DNA of 64,000 bases, from the NCBI GenBank assembly GCA_036732755.1, contig DAINBU010000008.1:20214-84213 (forward strand), in the 5' to 3' direction. The notes under the pieces are model-generated. The model had not been told where the DNA came from. It saw only the letters and a list, made by a program, of their open reading frames with translations, and made no database searches. The first letter of the stretch is position 1; every line of letters starts with the position of its first letter. Below, one piece after another: positions 1-8,402 of the stretch. A program made the translations under genes and the position numbers. This DNA comes from DASRRB01 sp036732755 (GTDB lineage Bacteria > Planctomycetota > B15-G4 > SIAN01).

Positions 1-762
1 GTGCACGAGATCGCGAGCGGCGTGACGGTCCGCGCGAGCGTGGACACGACTGGCACCGAAGGAAACTTCGACAGCGACGCGCCCTCGCTCAACTTCGACG
101 GCTCGATCGCCGCGTTCGAGAGCAACTCCGACAACCTCTCCCCCAACGACACCAACGGCATCACCGACGTCTTCGTGCGCGACGTCGTCCAGGCCGTCAC
201 TGACTGCATGACGCTCAACGCCGTCGGCGTCGCGTCGAACGGCTTCGGCAGCTACCGCCCGCGCCTCTCCGGCGACGGGCTCCTCTGCGCCTTCGCGAGC
301 TCGGCCGACAACCTCGTGGTCGGCGACGGCAACGGCGTTTTCGACCTGTTCGTGCGCGACCGTTCGATCGTGCCGCGCGCCGCGGGCTGGTCGCAGTACG
401 GCAACGGCTTCCAGGGCACGAGCTTCGTCCCCGACCTGACGCCGAGCGCGAACCCCGTCTTCGGCGCGTCGCTCTCGCTCGACGCGAGCAACTCCTCGGG
501 CGGCCCGACCTTCGGCCTCCTCTTCGTCGGCGCCAACACGGCGCAGATCCAGACCAACAAGGGCGGGCAGATCCTGGTCGCCTGGAGCTTCATCGCCGCC
601 ATCCCCTTCCCCGGCTCAGGCGGCATCTCGCTCCCCGTTACGATCCCGCTCGACCTCTCGCTCGCCGGCGTCTCCGCCTACCTCCAGATGATCGAAGCCG
701 ACGTCGGCGCGCAGTTCGGCTTCTCGTTCACGCCGGGCCTCCAGCTCGACTTCGGGATCTGA
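1..762 (+). CDS. PD40/TolB-like repeat protein, 3' part
   Basis: This is the C-terminal part of a secreted beta-propeller-like protein; the 5' end lies outside the window, and the GTG at base 1 falls inside a repeat, so it is not a credible start. Two repeats are visible (about residues 25-60 and 75-120) with the family pattern of a G-D-G or F-D-G turn, an A-F-E-S-type strand, then D-N-L, D-T-N-G and D-V-F-V-R-D. The D-T-N-G-x-x-D stretch resembles a calcium-binding loop. From about residue 128 a different module begins, with T-P-S-A-N-P-V-F-G and N-S-S-G landmarks and the ending F-T-P-G-L-Q-L-D-F-G. The same module closes the proteins at 53919-55643 and 59223-60962, and in altered form 51452-53212. 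Function is unknown; a surface or extracellular location is inferred from full-length relatives that have signal peptides. Confidence 0.8.
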   Translation: MHEIASGVTVRASVDTTGTEGNFDSDAPSLNFDGSIAAFESNSDNLSPNDTNGITDVFVRDVVQAVTDCMTLNAVGVASNGFGSYRPRLSGDGLLCAFASSADNLVVGDGNGVFDLFVRDRSIVPRAAGWSQYGNGFQGTSFVPDLTPSANPVFGASLSLDASNSSGGPTFGLLFVGANTAQIQTNKGGQILVAWSFIAAIPFPGSGGISLPVTIPLDLSLAGVSAYLQMIEADVGAQFGFSFTPGLQLDFGI

Positions 763-805
763 CGACCGCCGCTCCGGCGGCAAGAACCGGACGAACGCGA
801 CGAGC

Positions 806-839
806 GGGGCGCGCCGGCGAGTGATCGCCGGCGCGCCCC
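806..839 (+). terminator. strong hairpin after the PD40 gene
   Basis: A perfect 14-bp inverted repeat (806-819 with 826-839, arms GGGGCGCGCCGGCG and its complement) encloses a 6-base loop. It lies 44 bases after the TGA of the upstream gene and before the next gene at 910. No T-run follows, so it is either a terminator of the U-poor kind or an mRNA-stabilising hairpin. Confidence 0.55.
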
Positions 840-909
840 GTCGTTCCCGCGCGCGTCGGAACATCGTCGAAGGGAATCGCCCGCGGCCGGAAGTCCCTCT
901 GCACGAACC

Positions 910-3729
910 ATGGACACGCCGTCGACGCCGCCGCTCGAGGAGCTGCTGAGCCACGCCCACTGGGCGCGGGCGCTCGCGCGGCAGCTCCTGCGCGACGAGG
1001 AGCGCGCCGACGACGTCGTGCAGGAGGCGTGGCTCGCGGCCGTCGAACGTCCGCCCCGGCCGGGTCCCGGACTGCGCGTCTGGTTCGCGCGTCTCATCCG
1101 CAACCTCGCGAACAACCTGCGGCGCGCCGAGCAGCGGTGCGCCCGCCACGAGCGCGGCGCCGCCGCGCCCGCACTCGTGCCGCCGGCGTCTGCGCCGATC
1201 GTCGACGAGCTGGCGGCGCAGCAGCTCGTCGCGCAGGCGCTGCTCGCCCTCGACGAGCCCTACCGCGAGACGCTGATCCGCCGCTGGTACCGCGACGAGA
1301 AGCCGGCCGCGATCGCACGCGCGATGCAGGTGCCGGTGAAGACCGTCGACACGCGACTGGCGCGCGGGATCGAGAAGCTGCGCGCGGAGCTCACGGCGAG
1401 ACGCGGCGGGGCGAGCCGCGACTGGTGCCTCATGCTCGCGCCGCTCGCGCAGGCGGGAACGGCGACCGGCGTCGTAGCGGCGTGGACGGGAGGGGCGCTC
1501 ACGATGACGGGACTCGCGAAGTTCACGGCCGCGGTCGTCGTCGCGGCGGCGGCGATCGCGACGTGGATCGCCATCGAGCGTTCGAATGGCGAGAACGCCG
1601 TGCATCGAGTCGCGGCCGCCGACGCGAACGGCAGCAACCCGACGCCGGCGGTCGCGTCGCCGCAGGACGCAGCCGTCGCACCGGACCGCAAGTCCGAGCC
1701 GACGGCGGCCGCCTCTCCCGCACCGTCGCCGAAGGACAACCTGGCGGGCTGGCGCGGCGAATGGAGCCTCCGCGGTCGAATCGTCGAGAAGGTCTCGCGC
1801 GCTCCGATGGCCGGCGTCGCGGTGACGGCGCAGGTCGCCGCGCTGCTCTTCGGCGACCTCGAGACGGTGAAGACCGACGCGAACGGCGAGTTCACGCTCG
1901 ACGGTCTCGGCACGGCGATCCGCATGAAGGCGCGCGCGCCCGGCTGCCTGTCGTTCGACGTGCCGATCGGCAAGGACGAGCTCGCCGCGGCCGGGAGCGC
2001 GCCGCCGCGGGTGTTCGAGATGGAGAAGCTCACGTTCGGCGCTCTCGTCTGCACGCTGCGCTCGCGCGACGGTCGCCCGCTTCCCGCGCGCATCCGCGCC
2101 GGTGCGAACGTCGTCTACACCATGGCGTCGATCGGTGCCGGCTACGAGCACGAGCGCTTCGACCGCATGCCGCTGCCGATCGCGAACGGGCCGAGCGCCG
2201 AGATGGTGATCCCGGCGGTGCGCGAGGGCGACGTGTTCCGGATCGAGCACGCGCCGGCGCGCACGCCGATCCAGTTGCTCGCCCGCCTCGACCACTCCCA
2301 GGTCGGCCGGCTCCGCGTCGAGCCGCTCGCGCCCGATGAGACGCGCGCAGTCGAGATCTCGATCGACGCCGGAATCGTCGTCGATGTCGACTGCCGCGAC
2401 GCCGCGACGGACGAGCACGTCTCGATGGAGTGGGCCAAGTCGTACACGCTGCGGCTCGCCTGGAACGGCCCGCGCGCCGTCCAGCACTCCGAGCGCTCGC
2501 TGCGGCCGAACGAACTCGAGGGCGCCCTGCTCCTCCCGATACCCGGTCGCATCCGGATCACCGGAGCGCTCGACGGCTTCGCGCCGATCGACTGGTCGGG
2601 CGACGTCATCGACGGTTCCCGCATTGCGATCGCCCTCACGAGATGGCGCCCGTTGTTCGTGAAGGTCGTGACCGCGGACGGCTCGCCGTGGCGACAGCGC
2701 ACGCACGGACCTCTCGGCGAGTCGCCGACGACCCACCGATCCGGGATGGGTTTCATGGAATCGGGTCGAGCGCCCGACTGCGTGCTCGTCCCCGACGGAG
2801 CGCCCTTGCCTGCGGAGCTCGACTTCGATGCTCCGCGCGTCGCGAAACTAGGCGGAAAGATCGGTGGCGGCGGCGGCTCGTTCATCCTCCGCGGCTTCGA
2901 GGGATTCGCACCATCGATTCCATTGCGGGTTGGCATCTACGACGACGGCCGCCTGATCGGGTCGGCCGAAGTCCCGGCGATCGCTCCGCTCGCCGATCCG
3001 CCGCCCGCGCCGTCGGGTGTCGCTAGCGTCCCGGACGCGCCGCCGAAACCTTGGGCCGATCGATACGGTCCGACGCAAGCCGTCACCGTCACGGTCGACC
3101 CGCCCCCGCCGTCCGACGGCACCCTGCGCTTCCGTGCGATCACGTCCGAGGACGGCAAGCCGGCCGCCCACTACGAGGTCGAACTCGAGCCGCTCGTCTT
3201 CGGAGAGTTCGACGCCGGTTGGGGCTCGTCAAGCTTCAAGGTCGACGATGCGAAGGACGGGCTCTTCGCGGCGACCGCGATTCCCGCCGGAGATTGGCGC
3301 ATGCGCATCCGGCGCGGCCCGGTCGGCATCGACGGCTGGATCGGTGTGGTCTCGATCGACGCCTTGCGCGAGACCGACCTTGGCACGCTCACGCTGCAGT
3401 GCCCGGGAACACTCGACGTCCACGTGGTCGACGAAGCGGGCACCCCCGCAGCTGATGCCGAGATCCACATCACGAACGGCAAGAGCGCGACGCGACTCGA
3501 ATTCTCGGTCGTCCAGGGACAAGTACACCAGATGTCGGCCCGCAGCGACGCGCGCGGCGAGGTCCGACTCGAACTCGTCTCCGGGAAGGTCCGAGTCGAA
3601 GTGACCAGCGCCGGCTACGCCCCGGCGTTCGCCGACGTCGAGGTCCCGCCGAACGGGAAGGCGACGTGCACGATCACGCTCAAGTCCCTCGATCCAGCCG
3701 AGCCGCCGGCCGAGCCGTCGAAGCGCTGA
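910..3729 (+). CDS. ECF sigma factor fused to membrane segment and beta-domain tail
   Basis: The first 165 residues form an ECF-type sigma-70 factor: region 2 at about 17-45 (R-A-D-D-V-V-Q-E-A-W) and region 4 at about 117-162 (Y-R-E-T-L, then a helix-turn-helix P-V-K-T-V-D-T-R-L). A hydrophobic Ala/Val segment at about 203-222 is a single membrane span. The remaining 700 residues hold successive carboxypeptidase-regulatory-like beta domains; the clearest are near 283-345 and 835-905 (V-D-E-A-G-T-P-A-A-D-A type). Predicted topology puts the sigma domain in the cytoplasm and the tail outside, so it could be a tethered sigma factor released by proteolysis; that is inference. The ATG at 910 gives the conserved M-D-x-P start. 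It is a close paralogue of the convergent gene 3745-6843, with near-identical region 4. Confidence 0.9.
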   Translation: MDTPSTPPLEELLSHAHWARALARQLLRDEERADDVVQEAWLAAVERPPRPGPGLRVWFARLIRNLANNLRRAEQRCARHERGAAAPALVPPASAPIVDELAAQQLVAQALLALDEPYRETLIRRWYRDEKPAAIARAMQVPVKTVDTRLARGIEKLRAELTARRGGASRDWCLMLAPLAQAGTATGVVAAWTGGALTMTGLAKFTAAVVVAAAAIATWIAIERSNGENAVHRVAAADANGSNPTPAVASPQDAAVAPDRKSEPTAAASPAPSPKDNLAGWRGEWSLRGRIVEKVSRAPMAGVAVTAQVAALLFGDLETVKTDANGEFTLDGLGTAIRMKARAPGCLSFDVPIGKDELAAAGSAPPRVFEMEKLTFGALVCTLRSRDGRPLPARIRAGANVVYTMASIGAGYEHERFDRMPLPIANGPSAEMVIPAVREGDVFRIEHAPARTPIQLLARLDHSQVGRLRVEPLAPDETRAVEISIDAGIVVDVDCRDAATDEHVSMEWAKSYTLRLAWNGPRAVQHSERSLRPNELEGALLLPIPGRIRITGALDGFAPIDWSGDVIDGSRIAIALTRWRPLFVKVVTADGSPWRQRTHGPLGESPTTHRSGMGFMESGRAPDCVLVPDGAPLPAELDFDAPRVAKLGGKIGGGGGSFILRGFEGFAPSIPLRVGIYDDGRLIGSAEVPAIAPLADPPPAPSGVASVPDAPPKPWADRYGPTQAVTVTVDPPPPSDGTLRFRAITSEDGKPAAHYEVELEPLVFGEFDAGWGSSSFKVDDAKDGLFAATAIPAGDWRMRIRRGPVGIDGWIGVVSIDALRETDLGTLTLQCPGTLDVHVVDEAGTPAADAEIHITNGKSATRLEFSVVQGQVHQMSARSDARGEVRLELVSGKVRVEVTSAGYAPAFADVEVPPNGKATCTITLKSLDPAEPPAEPSKR

Positions 3730-3744
3730 CGGACCGCGCGCCGT

Positions 3745-6700
3745 TCACCGCTCGATCACGACCTCGCTCGTTGTGTTCGCAGTCACGTCGAACGCGACGC
3801 CGGTCGGCTCGCGACGCAGCTCGCCGCCGAGCTCGCCGTGCCAGATCAGGACCGCCTCGTAGCGACCGGGCAGGACGGCGGTGAAGGCGACGCCGTCGGT
3901 CGGGCGCTGCGGCGAGAAGAGGATCGGGTTCGCCACGACGGCGGCGCCGCGCGCGTCGAGCGGCGCGAGCTCGATGGCGCCGAGCAGCTCGCCGTGTGCG
4001 GCGCGCTCGGTGAGCGGCAGGACGTAGCGCACGTCGACGGCGCCGTGGGCCGGGACGACGACGCGGACGCGCAGCTGCGGCGGCGCGACGTCGGCGAAGT
4101 AGTCGCGGCCGCCGACGCGGACGCGCACGCGGACCGGCGTCGCGGGCAGCGCTTGGAGCTCGTAGGAGTCGTCCTCGCGGCGCGCCGACTCGAAGCGCGA
4201 AGGCTCCGGCGAGCCGAGCGCCGCGATCGCGGCCGCGTCGACGAGGTCGGGGTCGACGCGCTCCCCCGCCGGGTCGACGACGTCGACGGCGAGGGGCCAG
4301 CAGCGCTCCAGCCGGAACTCGAGGAGGCCCGCGCCGCCGAGCCGCACCGGCGAGCGGTGCAACGGCACGAAGCCGGTCGCGTCGATCGCGACGGCGACCT
4401 CCTCCTCGAAGTACTCGTCGAAGCGGACGCGGCCGTCGCCGTCGGTCGTGGTGCCGGTGCCGCCGTGCCGCCCGTCCTCGCGAATCAACTGGACGGACAC
4501 GCTGGCATTCTCGATCGGCTTGCCGTCGGGATCGACGACGCGCGCGGCGAGCGTGCGCACCCGGTCTCCGAGCGGGAGCGCGATCTGCCGCGTCTCGCCC
4601 GGCGCGAGCTCGACCTCGCGCTCCACGATCGTCGAGCCTGTCGCGCCGACGGCGCGCACGCGCAGCGGCGTCCCGGCGCGAACGCCGTAGAGCGTGACGC
4701 CGCCGCCCGAGCTCGACGATGCGATCGTCCAGCCCGGCTCGCTGTCGGCGTCGACTTCGCAGCTCGTGCCTCCGCACCGCTCGGCGAGCTCCCGATCGCC
4801 GAGGCGCGGGTCGAACAGCGGCCCGCGCGCGGCGACCTCGATCGAGGCGTCGGGCTGCGCGACCGAGTCGACCCCCGCCTGCGCGACCGGCCGCACGAGG
4901 ATGACGTCGAGCCGCGTCGCGCGCTCGAGCACGACCTCGACCGGCGTCGCGCTCGCCGTCGCGGGCAGCTCGACCTCGACGGGCATCCGGCCCGCGGCGG
5001 CGAAGCGCGCGCGCGTGAAGGGCTGCGCCACGTCGAACTCGAACTCGTGCCCGCTCCAGTCGAAGACGCTTCGGGCGCCGCCGGCGCCGAGCAGGAGCGC
5101 GCTGCCGTTCACGACCGCGGGCTCGCCGGATTCGCCGGGCGCGACGATGCGCCAGCGGATCGACCGCTCCGCCGCGAGCACCACGTCGCCCAAGTCGCGC
5201 GTGCCGGTGAACGGTCCGGGGACGTGCAGGAACGCCACGCCGGCCCCGTCCGCGGCGTGGAGCTGGAGGTCGACCGCGTCCGCGCCGGCGAACGGCAGGT
5301 GCACGCGGAAGCGGCCCGCCTCGCCGTGGAGCGCAGGTTGCGAATCCGAAACCGCGCCGCCGCGCTCGAACGTCGCGCGGATCTCCTTCCAGCCCCTCGG
5401 CGCGCCGCGGCGGTCGACGAGGCGCCCGACGAGCGCGGGCGCCGAGTAGATCTCGAGCCGCATCCCTTCGATCGGCGCCGCGACCCACACCGAGTCGAGC
5501 TTGTGGAAGGCGCCCTCGGAGGTCCGCCGGATCGGCTGCGTCGAGAAGCGCTGGTCGACGCAGAGCCAGCCGCTGCCGGCGGGGTCGAGGCCGGCGATGC
5601 GGAAGTTGCCGTCGTCGTCGCACGTCACCTCGACGTCGGTCGGCGTCCACGTCCCGCGGACCGGCTTCGCGATGTCACGGAATCCGGGGAGCGCCTGCCT
5701 CGCCCGAAACGTCAACACGATGCCGCATCCCGGCGACCGTCCGTCGCACTCGACCCTTCCGGCGAGGACCGCCGCGCGCGGCAGCCGGATCTCGAGCTCG
5801 GACGCGTGCGCGGGGACGTCGAAGCAGGCCGGCGCCGAGGCGTGCGAACGTTGGACGTGCGGGATGACGAGGAGCCGCGCCGCCGAACTCGGACTCTGGA
5901 AGTGGAACTTGCCTTCGAAGGCGTACGCCTCGTCGAGCACCGTGCCGCCGTCGAAGAGCCTCGCAGTACCGCCGTCGACGGCGCGGCCTTCGTCGTCGAA
6001 CACGTGGACCACGAGCAGCGCAGTCGCGGCCGTGGCCGCCGCTCCGGCGCGCGCCGCGTCGTCCTCCGCGCGGGTCGCCTCGCCGGCGGTCGCGATCCCC
6101 TGCGCCCCCGCCGGTGCCGGGTGCGCGGCCGTCTCGCCGCGCCCCTTCACGTCGCGCCGGACCTCGTCCCCGCCGCGGCTCGTCCCCCACCACGCCAGCG
6201 CCGAGACGGCGATCCCCGCCGCCGCGAACTTCATGAACGCGCCCACCGTCACCCCTCCGCCGGCGAGGCTGCCGAGGACGACCCACGGCCCCGGCGCGCT
6301 CGCGGCCAGCGGCAGCAGCGCGAGCATCCCGTCGCGCGCGACGCCGCCGCGCAGCCGCGTGAGCTCCGCGCGCAGCCGCTCGAGCCCGCGCGCGAGGCGC
6401 GTGTCGGCGGTCTTGACGGGAATCCCCATCGCGCGCGCGATCGCCGCCGGCTTCTCGTCGCGGTACCAGCGGCGTACCAGCGTCTCGCGGTAGGGCTCTT
6501 CGATCCGCAGCATCGCTTCGACCACGAGCCGCTGCGCCTCGAGCTCGGCCACGTGATCGGCGGTCGCCGGCTGCGCCTCGGGGAGCGCGGCCGCGCGCTC
6601 GCGCGCGTCGCGCCGCGCCCCTTCGCGCTGCTGCTTCGCCGCGACGTGGCGCAGCACTCCGCCGAACCAGCCGCGCGCTGACGTCCGGATCGCGTCGCGC

Positions 6701-6843
6701 CGCCGCTTCAGCGCCGCGAGCCACGCCTGCTGCAACAGATCGTCGCAGCGCGCCTCGCCGGCAACGAGCCGCCGCGCGAGGCCACGCGCCCACGCCGCCT
6801 GCGCGAGCAGGTCCTCGGTGAGCCCCGATGCCGTGTCGTCCAT
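3745..6843 (-). CDS. ECF sigma factor fused to membrane segment and beta-domain tail
   Basis: It has the same architecture as the neighbour at 910-3729: sigma region 2 at about 17-45 (C-D-D-L-L-Q-Q-A-W), region 4 at about 116-161 (P-Y-R-E-T-L-V-R-R-W-Y-R-D-E-K then P-V-K-T-A-D-T-R-L), a membrane span at about 203-222, then some 800 residues of beta-sandwich, carboxypeptidase-regulatory-like repeats (for example V-D-P-D-G-K-P-I-E-N-A-S-V). I use the ATG at 6843, giving M-D-D-T like the M-D-x start of the paralogues; an in-frame GTG at 6852 is the alternative. The gene is separated by only 15 bp from its convergent paralogue, so the pair looks like an inverted duplication. No anti-sigma gene is adjacent. 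Confidence 0.9.
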   Translation of the reverse strand: MDDTASGLTEDLLAQAAWARGLARRLVAGEARCDDLLQQAWLAALKRRRDAIRTSARGWFGGVLRHVAAKQQREGARRDARERAAALPEAQPATADHVAELEAQRLVVEAMLRIEEPYRETLVRRWYRDEKPAAIARAMGIPVKTADTRLARGLERLRAELTRLRGGVARDGMLALLPLAASAPGPWVVLGSLAGGGVTVGAFMKFAAAGIAVSALAWWGTSRGGDEVRRDVKGRGETAAHPAPAGAQGIATAGEATRAEDDAARAGAAATAATALLVVHVFDDEGRAVDGGTARLFDGGTVLDEAYAFEGKFHFQSPSSAARLLVIPHVQRSHASAPACFDVPAHASELEIRLPRAAVLAGRVECDGRSPGCGIVLTFRARQALPGFRDIAKPVRGTWTPTDVEVTCDDDGNFRIAGLDPAGSGWLCVDQRFSTQPIRRTSEGAFHKLDSVWVAAPIEGMRLEIYSAPALVGRLVDRRGAPRGWKEIRATFERGGAVSDSQPALHGEAGRFRVHLPFAGADAVDLQLHAADGAGVAFLHVPGPFTGTRDLGDVVLAAERSIRWRIVAPGESGEPAVVNGSALLLGAGGARSVFDWSGHEFEFDVAQPFTRARFAAAGRMPVEVELPATASATPVEVVLERATRLDVILVRPVAQAGVDSVAQPDASIEVAARGPLFDPRLGDRELAERCGGTSCEVDADSEPGWTIASSSSGGGVTLYGVRAGTPLRVRAVGATGSTIVEREVELAPGETRQIALPLGDRVRTLAARVVDPDGKPIENASVSVQLIREDGRHGGTGTTTDGDGRVRFDEYFEEEVAVAIDATGFVPLHRSPVRLGGAGLLEFRLERCWPLAVDVVDPAGERVDPDLVDAAAIAALGSPEPSRFESARREDDSYELQALPATPVRVRVRVGGRDYFADVAPPQLRVRVVVPAHGAVDVRYVLPLTERAAHGELLGAIELAPLDARGAAVVANPILFSPQRPTDGVAFTAVLPGRYEAVLIWHGELGGELRREPTGVAFDVTANTTSEVVIER

Positions 6844-6937
6844 CCTCGCCACGCCTCACCGTCCCCGCGGACGGACGATTCCCCTCACGCCGCGGGCGGC
6901 GGCCATTCTCCGGACGCGCGAGGAGCGACGCGCCCCC

Positions 6938-8038
6938 TCAGCTCCCCGCGCTCAGCGCCGGGTAGTCGGAGTACCCCTTCGGACCCGGGGTGTAGAAGGT
7001 CGCGAAATCGGCGGCGTTGAGCGGCGCGCCGCGGCGCACGCGCTCGGGGAAGTCGGGGTTGGCGAGGAAGGGGACGCCGAAGGCGACCAAGTCGACCTCG
7101 CCCGATTCGATCGCTTGGTCGGCGGACTGCGCGTCGTAGCCGCCGTTCGCGATGAAGGCGCCGCGGAACGCCTTGCGTAGGAACGGCGAGATCCGCTCGG
7201 GGTGCTCGACGAACATGAAGCTGCCGGGCAGCGCCTCGACGACGTGCAGGTAGGCGATCTTGCGGCGCTGCATCGCCTCGGCGACGGCGACGAAGAGCTC
7301 GCGCGGCGCGCCGTCCTTCATGTCGTTGTAGCTGCCGACCGGCGAGACGCGGACGCCGACGCGGTCGGCCGACCAGGCGGTGACCATCGCGCCGACGACC
7401 TCGTCCATGAAACGGACGCGCGTCTCGATCGAGCCGCCGTACTCGTCGGTGCGCAGGTTCGAGCAGTCGCGCAGGAACTGGTCGGGCAGGTAGCCGTTGG
7501 CGCCGTGGAGCTCGACGCCGTCGAAACCGGCGGCCTTCGCGCGCTTCGTCGCGGCGCCGTACTCGCCGACGATCGTCTGGATCTCCGGGACCGTGAGCGC
7601 GCGCGGTGTGACGTAGTCCTTCTTGCCGAGCGGCGTGCGCGACGTCCCTTTTGCCGCGATCGCCGACGGCCCGACCGGATCCTTCCCACCCTGGAAGTCG
7701 GGGTGCGAGACGCGGCCGGTGTGCCAGAGCTGGAGCAGGATGCGGCCGCCGTTGGCGTGCACCGCGTCGGTCACGCGCTTCCAGCCCGCCACGTGCGCAT
7801 CGGTGTAGATGCCGGGCGCGCCGAGCCAGCCGTTGCCCGCCGGCGCGATCGACGTCGCCTCGGTCACGATCAGGCCCGCGCCGCAGCGCTGCCGGTAGTA
7901 CTCGGCCATCACGTCGACCGGCGTGCCGTCGGGCTGCGCGCGGCCGCGCGTCATGGGCGACATCACGAAACGGTTCGGGAGCGTCAGTGCGCCGAGCTTG
8001 AAGCCGGAGCGGAACAGCGGAGCGGTCGAGACGTCCAC
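6938..8038 (-). CDS. Old Yellow Enzyme family alkene reductase
   Basis: This is an FMN-dependent NAD(P)H reductase of the Old Yellow Enzyme family, which reduces activated C=C bonds, nitro compounds or nitrate esters in the cytoplasm. The 366-residue length is typical. Landmarks are L-P-N-R-F-V-M-S-P-M-T-R-G-R near residue 20, the substrate-binding His/Asn pair in H-G-A-N-G-Y-L-P-D-Q-F-L near 176, the L-R-T-D-E-Y-G-G-S motif just after it, and the C-terminal phosphate-binding G-G-Y and F-G-V-P-F-L-A-N-P-D-F segments. The start is GTG at 8038, supported by a strong GGAAGGAG ribosome-binding site ending 10 bases upstream. It lies 54 bp after the DUF1294 gene on the same strand. Physiological substrate is not indicated. 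Confidence 0.93.
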   Translation of the reverse strand: MDVSTAPLFRSGFKLGALTLPNRFVMSPMTRGRAQPDGTPVDVMAEYYRQRCGAGLIVTEATSIAPAGNGWLGAPGIYTDAHVAGWKRVTDAVHANGGRILLQLWHTGRVSHPDFQGGKDPVGPSAIAAKGTSRTPLGKKDYVTPRALTVPEIQTIVGEYGAATKRAKAAGFDGVELHGANGYLPDQFLRDCSNLRTDEYGGSIETRVRFMDEVVGAMVTAWSADRVGVRVSPVGSYNDMKDGAPRELFVAVAEAMQRRKIAYLHVVEALPGSFMFVEHPERISPFLRKAFRGAFIANGGYDAQSADQAIESGEVDLVAFGVPFLANPDFPERVRRGAPLNAADFATFYTPGPKGYSDYPALSAGS

Positions 8039-8092
8039 GGGCGCGGTACTCCTTCCAAAGAAATCGAGCGGCGCACGTTAGCCGACGTTTCG

Positions 8093-8368
8093 TCACCCCG
8101 CCCGCAGCCCGAACCACCACCAGCCGGCCCCGTGCAGCGCGATGATCGCCCACGTGACGACCAAGAAGGAAAACTTGCGCGTCTTGTGGCGGAAGAGCTT
8201 CATCGCGAGCAGCGCGCCCGGCCAGCCGCCGACGAGCTCGATCCAGTGGAGCGTGCTCTCGCTCACGCGCCACGCGCCGCGCTCCGAGCGCCGCTTGTCG
8301 ATCCAGTACGTGAAGAACGAGACGAGGCTCGCGACGGCGTAGACGAGGAGGACGGCCTTCCAGGGCAT
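8093..8368 (-). CDS. DUF1294 membrane protein
   Basis: This 91-residue membrane protein fits the DUF1294 family: an N-terminal helix, the cytoplasmic motif Y-W-I-D-K-R-R-S-E-R-G-A-W-R-V-S-E, then H-W-I-E-L-V-G-G-W-P-G-A, a basic stretch around R-H-K-T-R-K and a last hydrophobic helix. The D-K-x-x-A/S and G-G-W-P-G motifs are the family signature. Function is unknown; relatives are often stand-alone or fused to cold-shock domains. The ATG at 8368 starts 34 bp after the stop of the M49 peptidase gene, so the two are probably co-transcribed. Confidence 0.88.
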   Translation of the reverse strand: MPWKAVLLVYAVASLVSFFTYWIDKRRSERGAWRVSESTLHWIELVGGWPGALLAMKLFRHKTRKFSFLVVTWAIIALHGAGWWWFGLRAG

Positions 8369-8402
8369 CGCGCTTCCCGGGGGACCCGCCGCGCGCGGCG
8401 GC

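Noticed and set aside
616..2736. 706-codon minus frame opposite the first sigma fusion.
   Set aside because: Its composition is typical of an antisense shadow, and the plus strand holds a clear sigma factor.
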